A DNA stretch of 64,000 bases from Nocardioides sp. IC4_145 (GTDB taxonomy: Bacteria; Actinomycetota; Actinomycetes; Propionibacteriales; Nocardioidaceae), in NCBI RefSeq assembly GCF_011250565.1, contig NZ_JAANMS010000003.1, positions 81,565 to 145,564 on the forward strand. The letters run 5' to 3'. Under the pieces are notes generated by a model. That model worked only from the letters and a program-made list of their open reading frames with translations. It did no database searches and was not told the DNA's origin. This document shows positions 35,557-44,350 of the stretch, piece after piece. Each line of letters starts with the position of its first letter. Position 1 is the first letter of the stretch. The translations under genes were made by a program, and so were the position numbers.

Positions 35557-37209
35557 ATGCGCACCGAGATCCGGGTCACCACGAACCAGGCGCCGCCGCT
35601 CGTCGGTCACAACGTCGTCACGGCCGACCGGGCGCTCGCCGAGGCGGTCCTGCGCCACGGCTCCCCGGAGGTCCTCGAGGACCTGGTCGCGCTCGGCGCC
35701 GAGGCCGGGTCGGCCGAGGCACGCGAGCACGGGCAGCTCGCCAACGAGCACTCGCCGCGGCTGACGCCGTACGACCGCTACGGCAACCGGATCGACGAGG
35801 TCGTCTTCCACCCCTCCTGGCACTGGTTGATGGAGCGCGCCGTCGGCCACGGCCTGGGCGCGGCGCCGTGGGAGCAGCAGGACGCCGGCGCAGAGCACGC
35901 GCACCTGCGCCGCGCGGCCGGCTTCATGGCCTGGTCGCACACCGAGCCGGGCCACGGCTGCCCGGTCTCGATGACGTACGCCGCCGTGCCGGCGCTCCGC
36001 GCCGACGACGCGATCGCCAAGGAGTGGACGCCGCTGCTCGCGTCCACGACCTACGACCCCGGGGTCCGCAACCCGGCCGAGAAGCTCGGCGCCCTGGCCG
36101 GCATGGGGATGACCGAGAAGCAGGGCGGGTCCGACGTCCGCGCCAACATCACCCGGGCGCGCCCGACCTCGACCGACGGCACCTACACGCTGCACGGCCA
36201 CAAGTGGTTCACCTCCGCGCCGATGAACGACGTCTTCCTCGTGCTCGCGCAGACCGACGGAGGCGTCACCTGCTTCGTCGTGCCGCGCGTGCTCGCCGAC
36301 GGCACCCGCAACCAGCTCGACGTCGTCCGGCTCAAGGACAAGCTCGGCAACCGCTCCAACGCCTCCTCGGAGCTGGAGATGGACGGCACCGTCGCGCACC
36401 GCCTCGGCGACGAGGGCCGCGGCGTGCGCACCATCATCGAGATGGTCGCCGCCACCCGCCTCGACTGCGTGCTCGGCTCCACCGGCCTGATGCGCCGCGC
36501 GGTCTCCGAGGCCTCGTGGCACGCCGCGCACCGGTCGGCCTTCGGCTCGACGCTCGCCGAGAAGCCGCTCATGCAGAACGTCCTGGCCGACCTCGCCGTC
36601 GAGACCGAGGCCGCCACCGCGCTCGCGATGCGGCTCGCCACCGCCGTCGACCGGCTCCACGACCCGCACGAGGCGGCGCTGCGCCGGATCGCGCTGCCGC
36701 TCGCGAAGTTCTGGGTCTGCAAGCGCACCCCCGCGATGGTCGGCGAGGCGCTGGAGTGCCTGGGCGGCAACGGGTACGTCGAGGAGTCGGTCATGCCGCT
36801 GCTCTACCGCGAGGCCCCGCTCAACTCGGTCTGGGAGGGCTCGGGCAACGTCAACGCCCTCGACGTCCTGCGGGCCCTCGGCCGCGAGCCGGAGGTGCTC
36901 GACGCCTGGATCACCGAGGTCGGCCGCGCCCGCGGCGGCGACGCGCGCCTGGACCGCGCGATCGACGACGTGCTGGCGATGCTCGGCTCGCTGATGGGCG
37001 ACCCTGCGCAGCTCGAGGTCGGCGCCCGCCGCCTCGCCGGCCGGATGGCCGCGGTCCTCCAGGGCTCGCTGCTCGTCCGCTTCGGCCCGCCCGAGGTCGC
37101 CGACGTCTTCTGTGCCTCCCGCCTCGGCTCGTCGTACGACGGCACGTACGGCGCGCTCGCCGGTGGCGACCTCCGCGCGATCGTCGAGCGGACCACGCCG
37201 GTCGTCTGA
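35557..37209 (+). CDS. aidB: AidB-like acyl-CoA dehydrogenase
   Basis: The 550-residue flavoprotein resembles E. coli AidB, made during the adaptive response to alkylation. The N-terminal NQAPPLVGHNVVTADRALAE, RLTPYDRYGNRIDEV and FHPSWHWLM parallel AidB. The acyl-CoA dehydrogenase core is shown by GMGMTEKQGGSDVRANITRA, HGHKWFTSAPM and ECLGGNGYVEESVMPLLYRE. Length is near that of AidB (541). In E. coli it binds DNA and FAD and is proposed to destroy alkylating agents; that role here is inferred. No ada-like gene is nearby. Confidence 0.9.
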   Translation: MRTEIRVTTNQAPPLVGHNVVTADRALAEAVLRHGSPEVLEDLVALGAEAGSAEAREHGQLANEHSPRLTPYDRYGNRIDEVVFHPSWHWLMERAVGHGLGAAPWEQQDAGAEHAHLRRAAGFMAWSHTEPGHGCPVSMTYAAVPALRADDAIAKEWTPLLASTTYDPGVRNPAEKLGALAGMGMTEKQGGSDVRANITRARPTSTDGTYTLHGHKWFTSAPMNDVFLVLAQTDGGVTCFVVPRVLADGTRNQLDVVRLKDKLGNRSNASSELEMDGTVAHRLGDEGRGVRTIIEMVAATRLDCVLGSTGLMRRAVSEASWHAAHRSAFGSTLAEKPLMQNVLADLAVETEAATALAMRLATAVDRLHDPHEAALRRIALPLAKFWVCKRTPAMVGEALECLGGNGYVEESVMPLLYREAPLNSVWEGSGNVNALDVLRALGREPEVLDAWITEVGRARGGDARLDRAIDDVLAMLGSLMGDPAQLEVGARRLAGRMAAVLQGSLLVRFGPPEVADVFCASRLGSSYDGTYGALAGGDLRAIVERTTPVV

Positions 37210-37307
37210 CCCGTTCCGCGACCGCGCGTTAGCCACCGCCCCGAGACGGGCACCCGAAATGTGGCCGCGACCACACCCGTCCGGCCTCCAGGGTCCGGAG
37301 GTGCGCG

Positions 37308-38957
37308 ATGACCACAGAGCAGGGACGACCCGGCGGGCAAGCCGGGGAGGCAACCGGCGGGCGAGCCGGCGGGGCGGGACGCACCGACGTCGACCGCGCC
37401 TTCCTCGACAACGCGACGTACCGCAGCCTCGGCGAGCAGCAGCTCTCCGAGCGCGAGGAGCGGTTCGAGAAGGTCCGCCGCACGACCGGCCTGGTGCTCG
37501 CGCCGCTCGTGACGATCGTCTTCCTGCTGCTGCCGGTCGGGCTGGAGGACCAGCAGCACAAGCTCGCCGCGGTGCTGCTCGGCGTCATCGTGCTGTGGGT
37601 GACCGAGCCGGTGCCGATCCCCGTCGGCGGCTTCATCGGCATCGCGGCGATCGTCATGCTGGGTGTCGTCAGCGCCGACGAGGCGTTGGTGCCGTTCGGG
37701 TCCTCGACGGTCTTCACGTTCATCGGCGCGTTCATCCTGGCCCAGGCGATGCTCAAGCACGGACTGGCGCGGCGGTTCGCGATGTTCGTGCTCAACCTGC
37801 GCGGCGTCGGCACCTCGACGGTGCGGGTGGTGGTCGCGTTCGGCGCGATCACGTGCCTGCTGTCGGCGTTCGTCTCCAACACCGCGACGGTGGCGATGCT
37901 GCTGCCCACCGCGATCGGCATCCTGGCGGTGATCGCGAAGCTGCTGCAGTCGCGCGGCGAGGTGGCCGAGGACTTCGACCCGCTGCGGCTGCGGGTCGGT
38001 GCCGCGCTGATGCTGATGCTGGCGTACGGCGCGAGCGTCGGCGGCCTGCTCACCCCGGTCGGCTCGCCGCCGAATCTCATCGGGCGCGGCCTGATCGAGG
38101 AGGCGACCGGCGAGCGGATCTCGTTCCTCGACTGGGTCCTCATGGCGCTGCCGATCTGCGCCCTCATGTTCGTGGCGCTCGCGGTCGTGATCCTGCTGCT
38201 CAACCGGCCCGAGACCCGGCGGCTGGAGGGCGTGGCCGACTACGTCCGCGAGGAGAAGGCGGCGCTCGGGAGGTTCTCGGTCGCCGAGCGGAACACGCTC
38301 ATCGCCTTCGCCGTCACCGTGACCCTGTGGATCCTGCCCGGCGTCGTGGCGCTGGTGACCGGCACCGATTCGAGCACCTACGAGACCGTCAGCGGCCGGC
38401 TCGACGAGGGCATCGTGGCGATCCTCGGCGCCTCGCTGCTCTTCCTGCTCCCGACCAAGTGGGAGGACCGCGAGTTCACCCTGCGGTGGAGCGACGCGGC
38501 CAAGATCGACTGGGGCACCGTCGTGCTCTTCGGCACCGGCATCGTCTTCGGCAGCCTGCTGGAGTCCACCGGCCTCGCCGAGACCCTCGGCACCGGCGCC
38601 TCGGACCTGCTCGGTCTCTCCAGCGTCCTGCTCATCACCGTCTTCGCGGTCGTGCTCGCGATCATCGTCTCGGAGACGACCAGCAACACCGCGTCCGCGG
38701 CGGTGGTCGTGCCGATCATCATCCCGATCGCGATGGCCGCCGACGTCAACCCGTTCGTGCCCGCGCTGGCGGCGACGTTCGCGGCGTCGTTCGGCTTCAT
38801 GCTGCCGGTCTCCACGCCGCAGAACGCGATCGTCTACGGCTCCGGCACCGTCCCCATCACCACGATGATCCGCACCGGGGTGTCGTTCGACGTCCTCGGC
38901 GCGGTCCTCATCGTGCTCGTCGTCCCGGTGATGGCGGCCGCCGTCGGGTTGGTCTAG
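37308..38957 (+). CDS. SLC13/DASS family sodium:dicarboxylate transporter
   Basis: The 549-residue membrane protein has a charged, Gly-rich 55-residue N-terminal tail, then about eleven helices. Two SNT signature motifs, AFVSNTATVAMLLPTAIGIL and ETTSNTASAAVVVPIIIPIA, mark the paired sodium/substrate clamshell of the DASS family (VcINDY, CitT). LLTPVGSPPNLIGRG and LPVSTPQNAIVYGSG are further hallmarks. Likely substrates are C4-dicarboxylates or citrate. No metabolic gene next to it points to one. Confidence 0.92.
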   Translation: MTTEQGRPGGQAGEATGGRAGGAGRTDVDRAFLDNATYRSLGEQQLSEREERFEKVRRTTGLVLAPLVTIVFLLLPVGLEDQQHKLAAVLLGVIVLWVTEPVPIPVGGFIGIAAIVMLGVVSADEALVPFGSSTVFTFIGAFILAQAMLKHGLARRFAMFVLNLRGVGTSTVRVVVAFGAITCLLSAFVSNTATVAMLLPTAIGILAVIAKLLQSRGEVAEDFDPLRLRVGAALMLMLAYGASVGGLLTPVGSPPNLIGRGLIEEATGERISFLDWVLMALPICALMFVALAVVILLLNRPETRRLEGVADYVREEKAALGRFSVAERNTLIAFAVTVTLWILPGVVALVTGTDSSTYETVSGRLDEGIVAILGASLLFLLPTKWEDREFTLRWSDAAKIDWGTVVLFGTGIVFGSLLESTGLAETLGTGASDLLGLSSVLLITVFAVVLAIIVSETTSNTASAAVVVPIIIPIAMAADVNPFVPALAATFAASFGFMLPVSTPQNAIVYGSGTVPITTMIRTGVSFDVLGAVLIVLVVPVMAAAVGLV

Positions 38958-39041
38958 CGGCGCCGGGTCGCGGTTTCGTCGGAGGTCGCTGCGGGTCGGG
39001 TCGCGCCCGCCGACCGGCCCGGCAGGCCCCGGCGGCAAACC

Positions 39042-40484
39042 TCAGGACAGCTCGAGGCCGGGGTAGAGCGGGTGCTTGTCGAGCATCTCGGCGGAGGCGG
39101 CCTTGACCTTGTCGGCCACACCGTCGCCGAGGGAGTACGACGCCTTCGACGGGCCGCCGGCCTTGGTGGTGCCCGCCTGGGTGTTGCCGAGCACGTCGAC
39201 GATCAGCTCCGCGACGCGGTCGAACTCGTCGTGGCCGAAGCCGCGGGTGGTCAGCGCGGGGGTGCCCAGCCGGATGCCGGAGGTGTACCAGGCGCCGTTG
39301 GGGTCGTTCGGCACCGAGTTGCGGTTGGTCACGACGCCGGCGTCGAGCAACGCCGACTCAGCCTGCCGGCCGGTGAGGCCGAAGGAGGAGACGTCGAGGA
39401 GCACGAGGTGGTTGTCGGTGCCGCCGGTGACGAGGTTCGCGCCGCGGGTCAGGAAGCCCTCGGCGAGCGACTTCGCGTTGTCGGCGACCTGCTGCGCGTA
39501 GGTGCGGAAGGAGTCCTGGCGGGCCTCGGCCAGCGCGACGGCCTTGGCGGCCATGACGTGCGACAGGGGGCCGCCGAGCACCATCGGGCAGCCGCGGTCG
39601 ACGCTCGGGGCGTACTCCTCGGTCGCCAGCACCATGCCGCCGCGCGGGCCGCGCAGCGACTTGTGGGTGGTCGTGGTGACGACGTGGGCGTGCGGCACCG
39701 GGTCCTCGTCGCCGGTGAACACCTTGCCCGCGACGAGGCCGGCGAAGTGGGCCATGTCGACCATGAGCGTCGCGCCGACCTCGTCGGCGATCTCGCGCAT
39801 CTTCGCGAAGTCCACGCGACGGGGGTACGCCGAGTAGCCGGCGACCAGCACGAGCGGCTTGAACTCGCGGGCCTTGGCGGCGACCGCGTCGTAGTCGAGC
39901 AGGCCGGTCGTCGGGTCGGTGCCGTACTGCTGCTGGTGGAACATCTTGCCGCTGATGTTGGGGCGGAAGCCATGGGTGAGGTGGCCGCCGGCGTCGAGCG
40001 ACATGCCGAGCAGCCGCTGGTTGCCGAGCTCCTTGCGCAGCGACTCCCAGTCGGCCTCGGTCAGCTCGCTGACGTTCTTCGCGCCGAGCCGCTCCAACGC
40101 GGGCGACTCGACCCGGTGGGCGAGGATCGACCAGAAGGCGACCAGGTTGGCGTCGATCCCCGAGTGCGGCTGGACGTAGGCGTACTCCGCGCCGAACAGC
40201 TCGCGGGCGTGCTCGGCAGCGAGCGACTCGACGGTGTCGACGTTCTGGCAGCCGGCGTAGAAGCGGTGGCCGACCGTGCCCTCGGCGTACTTGTCGCTGA
40301 ACCAGGTGCCCATCGTCATCAGCACCGCCGGCGAGGCGTAGTTCTCGCTGGCGATCAGCTTCAGCGAGGCGCGCTGGTCGGCCAGCTCCTGCCGGGTGGC
40401 CTCGGCGATCCGCGGCTCGACCGCCGCGATGACCTCGAGGGCCTGCGAGTACGCGCTGCTGGTCAGGCGGGAGTCGTCGCTCAT
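39042..40484 (-). CDS. glyA: Serine hydroxymethyltransferase, long form
   Basis: This PLP enzyme interconverts serine and glycine with tetrahydrofolate. The 480-residue product shows [50 protein letters not shown] and the PLP lysine in [16 protein letters not shown]. It is about 60 residues longer than E. coli GlyA because of an insert after the N-terminal third ([20 protein letters not shown] through [17 protein letters not shown]). I recall a similar insert in chlamydial and some actinobacterial enzymes. The ATG at 40484 fits. It is divergent from the sulfite reductase operon. Confidence 0.95.
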   Translation of the reverse strand: MSDDSRLTSSAYSQALEVIAAVEPRIAEATRQELADQRASLKLIASENYASPAVLMTMGTWFSDKYAEGTVGHRFYAGCQNVDTVESLAAEHARELFGAEYAYVQPHSGIDANLVAFWSILAHRVESPALERLGAKNVSELTEADWESLRKELGNQRLLGMSLDAGGHLTHGFRPNISGKMFHQQQYGTDPTTGLLDYDAVAAKAREFKPLVLVAGYSAYPRRVDFAKMREIADEVGATLMVDMAHFAGLVAGKVFTGDEDPVPHAHVVTTTTHKSLRGPRGGMVLATEEYAPSVDRGCPMVLGGPLSHVMAAKAVALAEARQDSFRTYAQQVADNAKSLAEGFLTRGANLVTGGTDNHLVLLDVSSFGLTGRQAESALLDAGVVTNRNSVPNDPNGAWYTSGIRLGTPALTTRGFGHDEFDRVAELIVDVLGNTQAGTTKAGGPSKASYSLGDGVADKVKAASAEMLDKHPLYPGLELS

Positions 40485-40600
40485 GACACCCACCCTAGTG
40501 AGGTACGCCGGCGGCGACCGCGCCGACGGGCACACCTGCCTGCTGTGACGTGCACCGCATCCGTCGGCGTCGCCCGCGGGGCTCCAAGGCCGCCTGCCCA

Positions 40601-40627
40601 CATGATGGACAGGCATCTCACATCATG
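40601..40627. promoter_or_regulatory. Inverted repeat between glyA and the sulfite reductase leader
   Basis: The arms CATGATG and CATCATG are separated by 13 bases, inside the 190-bp gap between glyA and the leader peptide. The spacing of about two helical turns between centres would suit a dimeric repressor or LysR-type regulator. Nothing else in this gap could be assigned. Confidence 0.4.
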
Positions 40628-40674
40628 AGAACTCGCCTTGTGGGACGTGCGTCCGGCCACTGAGACTCCTTGAC

Positions 40675-40764
40675 ATGGTCTCCGCTGCAACGCACGCCTT
40701 CCTCGTGGTCCGCCGCCACGTGGACCTCGGCCGTACGCGCAGCTCGATGTGTCGCCAGCGCTGA
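40675..40764 (+). CDS. Putative Cys-codon leader peptide upstream of sulfite reductase
   Basis: A 29-codon frame encodes MVSAATHAFLVVRRHVDLGR followed by TRSSMCRQR. The RRHVDL...SSMCR pattern is that of the actinobacterial putative leader peptides found before sulfur-metabolism genes. A single Cys codon (TGT at 40749-40751) lies near the end. Such leaders are thought to sense cysteine by ribosome stalling, and this has been shown in mycobacteria for similar Cys-containing upstream frames. The start is uncertain: in-frame GTGs at 40705 and 40708 would give 19 or 18 residues. It ends 78 bp before the sulfite reductase start. Confidence 0.75.
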   Translation: MVSAATHAFLVVRRHVDLGRTRSSMCRQR

Positions 40765-40842
40765 CGACACCGGAACCCGTAGACCTCCCGCCGCGCCGCC
40801 CCTCCGAGGGCCGCGCCGCACCCCAGCGCGAAGGACACACCC

Positions 40843-42549
40843 GTGACCGAGACCCCCGCCCGCCCTGCGCCCAAGCCCCGCCCGAAGCGCGGTGAGGGCC
40901 AGTGGGCCCTGGGCTACCGGGAGCCGCTCAACAAGAACGAGCAGTCCAAGAAGGACGACAACCCGCTCAACGTCCGCGGGCGGATCATCAACATCTACTC
41001 CAAGCGCGGCTTCGACTCGATCGACCCCGCCGACCTCCGTGGCCGCTTCCGCTGGATGGGGCTCTACACCCAGCGCGCGCCGGGCTTCGACGGCGGCAAG
41101 ACCGCCAGCGTGCCCGAGGAGGAGCTCGACGACCGCTACTTCATGCTGCGCGTCCGCTCCGACGGCAAGCTGCTCTCCCCCGCCGCCGTCCGCGCGCTCG
41201 GCACCATCGGGCAGGACTTCGCCCGCGACACCGCCGACGTCACCGACCGCGCCAACATCCAGTACCACTGGATCCGCGTCGAGGACGTCCCGGCCATCTG
41301 GGACCGGCTGGACGAGGCCGGCCTGAGCTCGCTCGAGGCCTGCGGCGACTCGCCGCGGCCGTTCCTCGGCTCGCCGGTCGCCGGCGTCGCCACCGACGAG
41401 ATCATCGACGGCTCCCCCGCGCTCGACGAGATCTTCCGTCGCTACATCGGCAACCCCGACTTCTCGAACCTGCCGCGCAAGTTCAAGACCGCCGTCACCG
41501 GCCACCCCTCGCACGACGTGTCACCGGAGACCAACGACGTCTCCTTCGTCGGCACGGTCCACCCCGAGCACGGCCCCGGCTTCGACCTCTGGGTCGGCGG
41601 CGGCCTGTCGACCAACCCGATGCTCGCGCAGAAGCTCGGCGTGTGGATCCCGCTCGACGACGTGCCGGACGTGTGGGAGGGCGTGGCCTCGATCTTCCGC
41701 GACTACGGCTACCGCCGGCTCCGCTCGCGGGCCCGGCTGAAGTTCCTCGTCGCCGACTGGGGCGTGGAGAAGTTCCGCGAGGTGCTCGAGACCGAGTACC
41801 TCCAGCGCGCGCTCGTCTCCAACCCGTCGCCCGTCTCGCCGGTCGGCCACCGCGACCACATCGGCGTGCACGACCAGAAGGACGGCAAGAAGTACGTCGG
41901 CGTCGCGCCGACCGCCGGCCGGGTCTCCGGCACGATGCTGGTGCAGCTGGCCGACCTGATGGACGCCCACGGCGTCGCGGGCGCCCGCCTGACGCCGTAC
42001 CAGAAGATCGTGCTGATCGGCGTCGAGCCGGCCGCGGTCGAGGCCGTCGTCGAGGCGCTCGACCTCATCGGGCTCTCGGCCCGGCCGTCGAACTGGCGCC
42101 GCAACACGATGGCCTGCACCGGCATCGAGTTCTGCAAGCTCGCGATCGTCGACACCAAGGAGCGCGCGCGGCGCCTGGTCGACTCGCTCGAGCGGCGCTT
42201 CCCCGAGCTGGACACGCCGATCACCGTCAACGTCAACGGCTGCCCGAACGCCTGCGCGCGGACCCAGGTCGGCGACATCGGGCTCAAGGGCCAGCTGGTG
42301 ATGCACGACGGCGAGCAGGTCGAGGGCTTCCAGGTGCACCTCGGTGGCGCCACCGGGCTCGAGGCGAACTTCGGCCGCAAGCTGCGCGCGCACAAGGTGA
42401 CCAGCGCCGGGCTCGACGACTACATCACCGCGGTGGTCACCAACTTCCTCGCCGACCGCACCGAGGGCGAGACCTTCTCGGCCTGGGTGCACCGCGCCGA
42501 CGAGGAGCTGCTGCGCGGCGAGCGACAGCTGGCGGCGAGCGCGTCGTGA
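40843..42549 (+). CDS. nirA: Ferredoxin-dependent sulfite reductase (NirA/SirA type)
   Basis: This sirohaem/4Fe-4S enzyme reduces sulfite to sulfide with six electrons from ferredoxin. The 568-residue protein has duplicated ferrite-reductase halves. The cluster ligands are visible in ACTGIEFCKLAIVDTKERAR (C-x5-C) and NVNGCPNACARTQVGDIGLK (C-x3-C). RWMGLYTQRAPG and LEACGDSPR supply the Tyr and Cys that form a crosslink in M. tuberculosis NirA. Context (cysH and chelatase downstream) favours sulfite over nitrite as substrate. The start is a GTG at 40843 with AAGGA upstream, preceded by a leader peptide. Confidence 0.94.
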   Translation: MTETPARPAPKPRPKRGEGQWALGYREPLNKNEQSKKDDNPLNVRGRIINIYSKRGFDSIDPADLRGRFRWMGLYTQRAPGFDGGKTASVPEEELDDRYFMLRVRSDGKLLSPAAVRALGTIGQDFARDTADVTDRANIQYHWIRVEDVPAIWDRLDEAGLSSLEACGDSPRPFLGSPVAGVATDEIIDGSPALDEIFRRYIGNPDFSNLPRKFKTAVTGHPSHDVSPETNDVSFVGTVHPEHGPGFDLWVGGGLSTNPMLAQKLGVWIPLDDVPDVWEGVASIFRDYGYRRLRSRARLKFLVADWGVEKFREVLETEYLQRALVSNPSPVSPVGHRDHIGVHDQKDGKKYVGVAPTAGRVSGTMLVQLADLMDAHGVAGARLTPYQKIVLIGVEPAAVEAVVEALDLIGLSARPSNWRRNTMACTGIEFCKLAIVDTKERARRLVDSLERRFPELDTPITVNVNGCPNACARTQVGDIGLKGQLVMHDGEQVEGFQVHLGGATGLEANFGRKLRAHKVTSAGLDDYITAVVTNFLADRTEGETFSAWVHRADEELLRGERQLAASAS

Positions 42550-42740
42550 GCGAGCGCGCAGGAACGCCGTACCACTGCCCGTTCTGCGGCGAGGAGGACC
42601 TGCGCCCGCACGAGGTCGTCTCCGAGTCCGGCGAGGTCAGCAGCCCGCACGGCACCTGGGAGTGCCGCGGCTGCCTGCGCGCCTTCTCGTTGAAGATGCT
42701 CGGCCTGGTCCGCCCCGGCAACCCGGGGGTCGTCTCGTGA
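42546..42740 (+). CDS. Small zinc-ribbon protein of the sulfite reductase operon
   Basis: The 64-residue protein reads YHCPFCGEEDLRPHEVV early and TWECRGCLRAFSLKMLGLVR later. Two CxxC pairs about 30 residues apart make a zinc ribbon or a small Fe-S/electron-carrier fold. Its GTG overlaps the nirA stop and its own stop overlaps the cysH GTG (both GTGA), so it is translated as part of the operon. Similar small proteins stand at this position in Streptomyces and other actinobacteria, sometimes misnamed as insertion-element proteins. Role unknown; it may assist nirA or cysH. Confidence 0.85.
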   Translation: MSERAGTPYHCPFCGEEDLRPHEVVSESGEVSSPHGTWECRGCLRAFSLKMLGLVRPGNPGVVS

Positions 42741-43480
42741 GCGTCACGACCACCACCGCCCGCAACTCGCGCGGCATCCAGACCGAGGGCCGCACGCCCG
42801 AGGAGCTGCGCGAGCTGGTCTCGCACTGGGGCGCCGAGCTGGAGCTGGCGCCGGCCGAGGTGATCATCGAGTGGGCCGCCGCGACCTTCGGCGAGCGGTT
42901 CTGCATCACCTCCTCGATGGGCGACGCCGCGCTGGCGCACCTGGCCTCGACGGTCGTGCCCGGCATCGACGTGGTCTTCCTCGACACCGGCTACCACTTC
43001 GTGGAGACCATCGGCACCCGCGACGCTGTCGCCGCGACGATGGACGTCAACCTGCTGACCATCACCCCGGTGCAGAGCGTGGCCGAGCAGGACGCGGCGC
43101 ACGGCACGGACCTCTACAAGACCGACCCGGACCTGTGCTGCAAGCTGCGCAAGGTCCAGCCGCTCGCCGACGCGCTGAGCGGGTACGACGCCTGGGCGAC
43201 CGGCCTGCGCCGCGCGGAGACCCACAACCGGGTGATCGCACCGGTCATCGGGTGGGACGCCAAGAAGGGCAAGGTCAAGGTCTCCCCCCTCGCGCGCTGG
43301 AGCGACGAGCAGATGGACCGCTACATCGCCGAGAACGGCGTGCTCGTCAACCCTCTCGTCTACGACGGCTACCCCTCCATCGGCTGCGCCCCGTGCACCC
43401 GCAGGGTCGCGCCCGGCGAGGACCCGCGCAGCGGCCGCTGGGCCGGCACCAACAAGACCGAGTGCGGGATCCACACGTGA
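42737..43480 (+). CDS. cysH: Adenylyl-sulfate reductase (assimilatory, 4Fe-4S)
   Basis: CysH reduces APS (or PAPS) to sulfite with thioredoxin. The 247-residue product has ITSSMGDAALAHLAS, FLDTGYHFVETIGTRDAV and the cluster cysteines CC at 134-135 plus CAPC at 217-220. These indicate a 4Fe-4S enzyme that prefers APS. The catalytic Cys is in KTECGIHT at the extreme C-terminus. The start is a GTG at 42737 in a GTGA overlap. It follows nirA and the zinc-ribbon gene; no cysD, cysN or cysC gene is seen in the window. Confidence 0.95.
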   Translation: MSVTTTTARNSRGIQTEGRTPEELRELVSHWGAELELAPAEVIIEWAAATFGERFCITSSMGDAALAHLASTVVPGIDVVFLDTGYHFVETIGTRDAVAATMDVNLLTITPVQSVAEQDAAHGTDLYKTDPDLCCKLRKVQPLADALSGYDAWATGLRRAETHNRVIAPVIGWDAKKGKVKVSPLARWSDEQMDRYIAENGVLVNPLVYDGYPSIGCAPCTRRVAPGEDPRSGRWAGTNKTECGIHT

Positions 43481-43571
43481 GCGCCCGCCTCCCCTCCGAC
43501 CGTCCTCGGACCGCCGACAACGTGGTCGGCCGAGCTCCCGTCACCGCACCGTCTCGAAGGAGGCCGTCGTC

Positions 43572-44315
43572 ATGACCGCTCCCGCCCTCGTCGCGCTGGC
43601 CCACGGCAGCCGCGACCCGCGCTCCGCCGCCACCATCACCGCCCTCGTCGGGGAGGTCCGCGCCATGCGCCCGGACCTGCGGATCGAGCCGGCGTTCCTC
43701 GAGCTGTCGAAGCCGACGTTCGGCAAGGTCGTCGACAAGCTCGTCCGCGCCGGCCACGACGAGATCGTCGTCGTGCCGCTCCTGCTGACCGAGGCCTACC
43801 ACGCGACCGTCGACGTCCCCCGCGCGATCGCGGAGGTCACCGAGCGCCACCCCGGCCTGAAGGTGCGCGCCACCGACGTGCTCGGCCTGGAGCCGCGCTT
43901 CCTCGAGGTGCTCGACGAGCGGATGCGCGACGCGTTGCGCGCCGCACGGGTCCGCGAGCTCGACGCGCTCGTCCTGGCCGCAGCCGGCACCTCCGACGCG
44001 CTGGCCAACCAGTCGGTCGCCCGTCTGGCCCGGCTCTGGGGCTCCCACCACAAGCTGCCGGTCACGGCCGCCTTCGCCTCGGCCGCCCCGCCGGCCGCCG
44101 GCGAGGCCGTCCGCGCCTTCCGTGCCGAGGGCCGCCGCCACATCGCGGTCGCCTCGCTCTTCCTCGCGCCCGGCTTCCTGCCGGACCGGGTCTCCGAGCT
44201 CGCCCTGGAGGCCGGCGCGGTCGCCGTCTCCGAGCCGCTCGGCGCCCATCCCGAGGTCGCCCGCACGGTCCTCGCCCGGTACGCCGTCGGCGCCGTCGAG
44301 CTCGTCCCCGTCTGA
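43572..44315 (+). CDS. Sirohydrochlorin ferrochelatase (CbiX-like)
   Basis: The 247-residue product has two CbiX-type halves. The N-terminal [18 protein letters not shown] contains the metal-binding His, and [20 protein letters not shown] follows. The second half has [20 protein letters not shown]. It probably inserts iron into sirohydrochlorin to make sirohaem for the sulfite reductase; cobalt chelation is the alternative. It lies 91 bp after cysH with its own good ribosome site (GAAGGAGG). A matching gene (che1) follows cysH in M. tuberculosis. Confidence 0.9.
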   Translation: MTAPALVALAHGSRDPRSAATITALVGEVRAMRPDLRIEPAFLELSKPTFGKVVDKLVRAGHDEIVVVPLLLTEAYHATVDVPRAIAEVTERHPGLKVRATDVLGLEPRFLEVLDERMRDALRAARVRELDALVLAAAGTSDALANQSVARLARLWGSHHKLPVTAAFASAAPPAAGEAVRAFRAEGRRHIAVASLFLAPGFLPDRVSELALEAGAVAVSEPLGAHPEVARTVLARYAVGAVELVPV

Positions 44316-44350
44316 CCTGCCGGGCCGGGGTCGGCCCTACCCTTCGGGGC

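Noticed and set aside
43477..43575. A possible 32-residue frame from a GTG overlapping the end of cysH
   Set aside because: The composition is low-complexity Arg/Ser/Pro and there is no ribosome site for it; the next gene has its own strong site.
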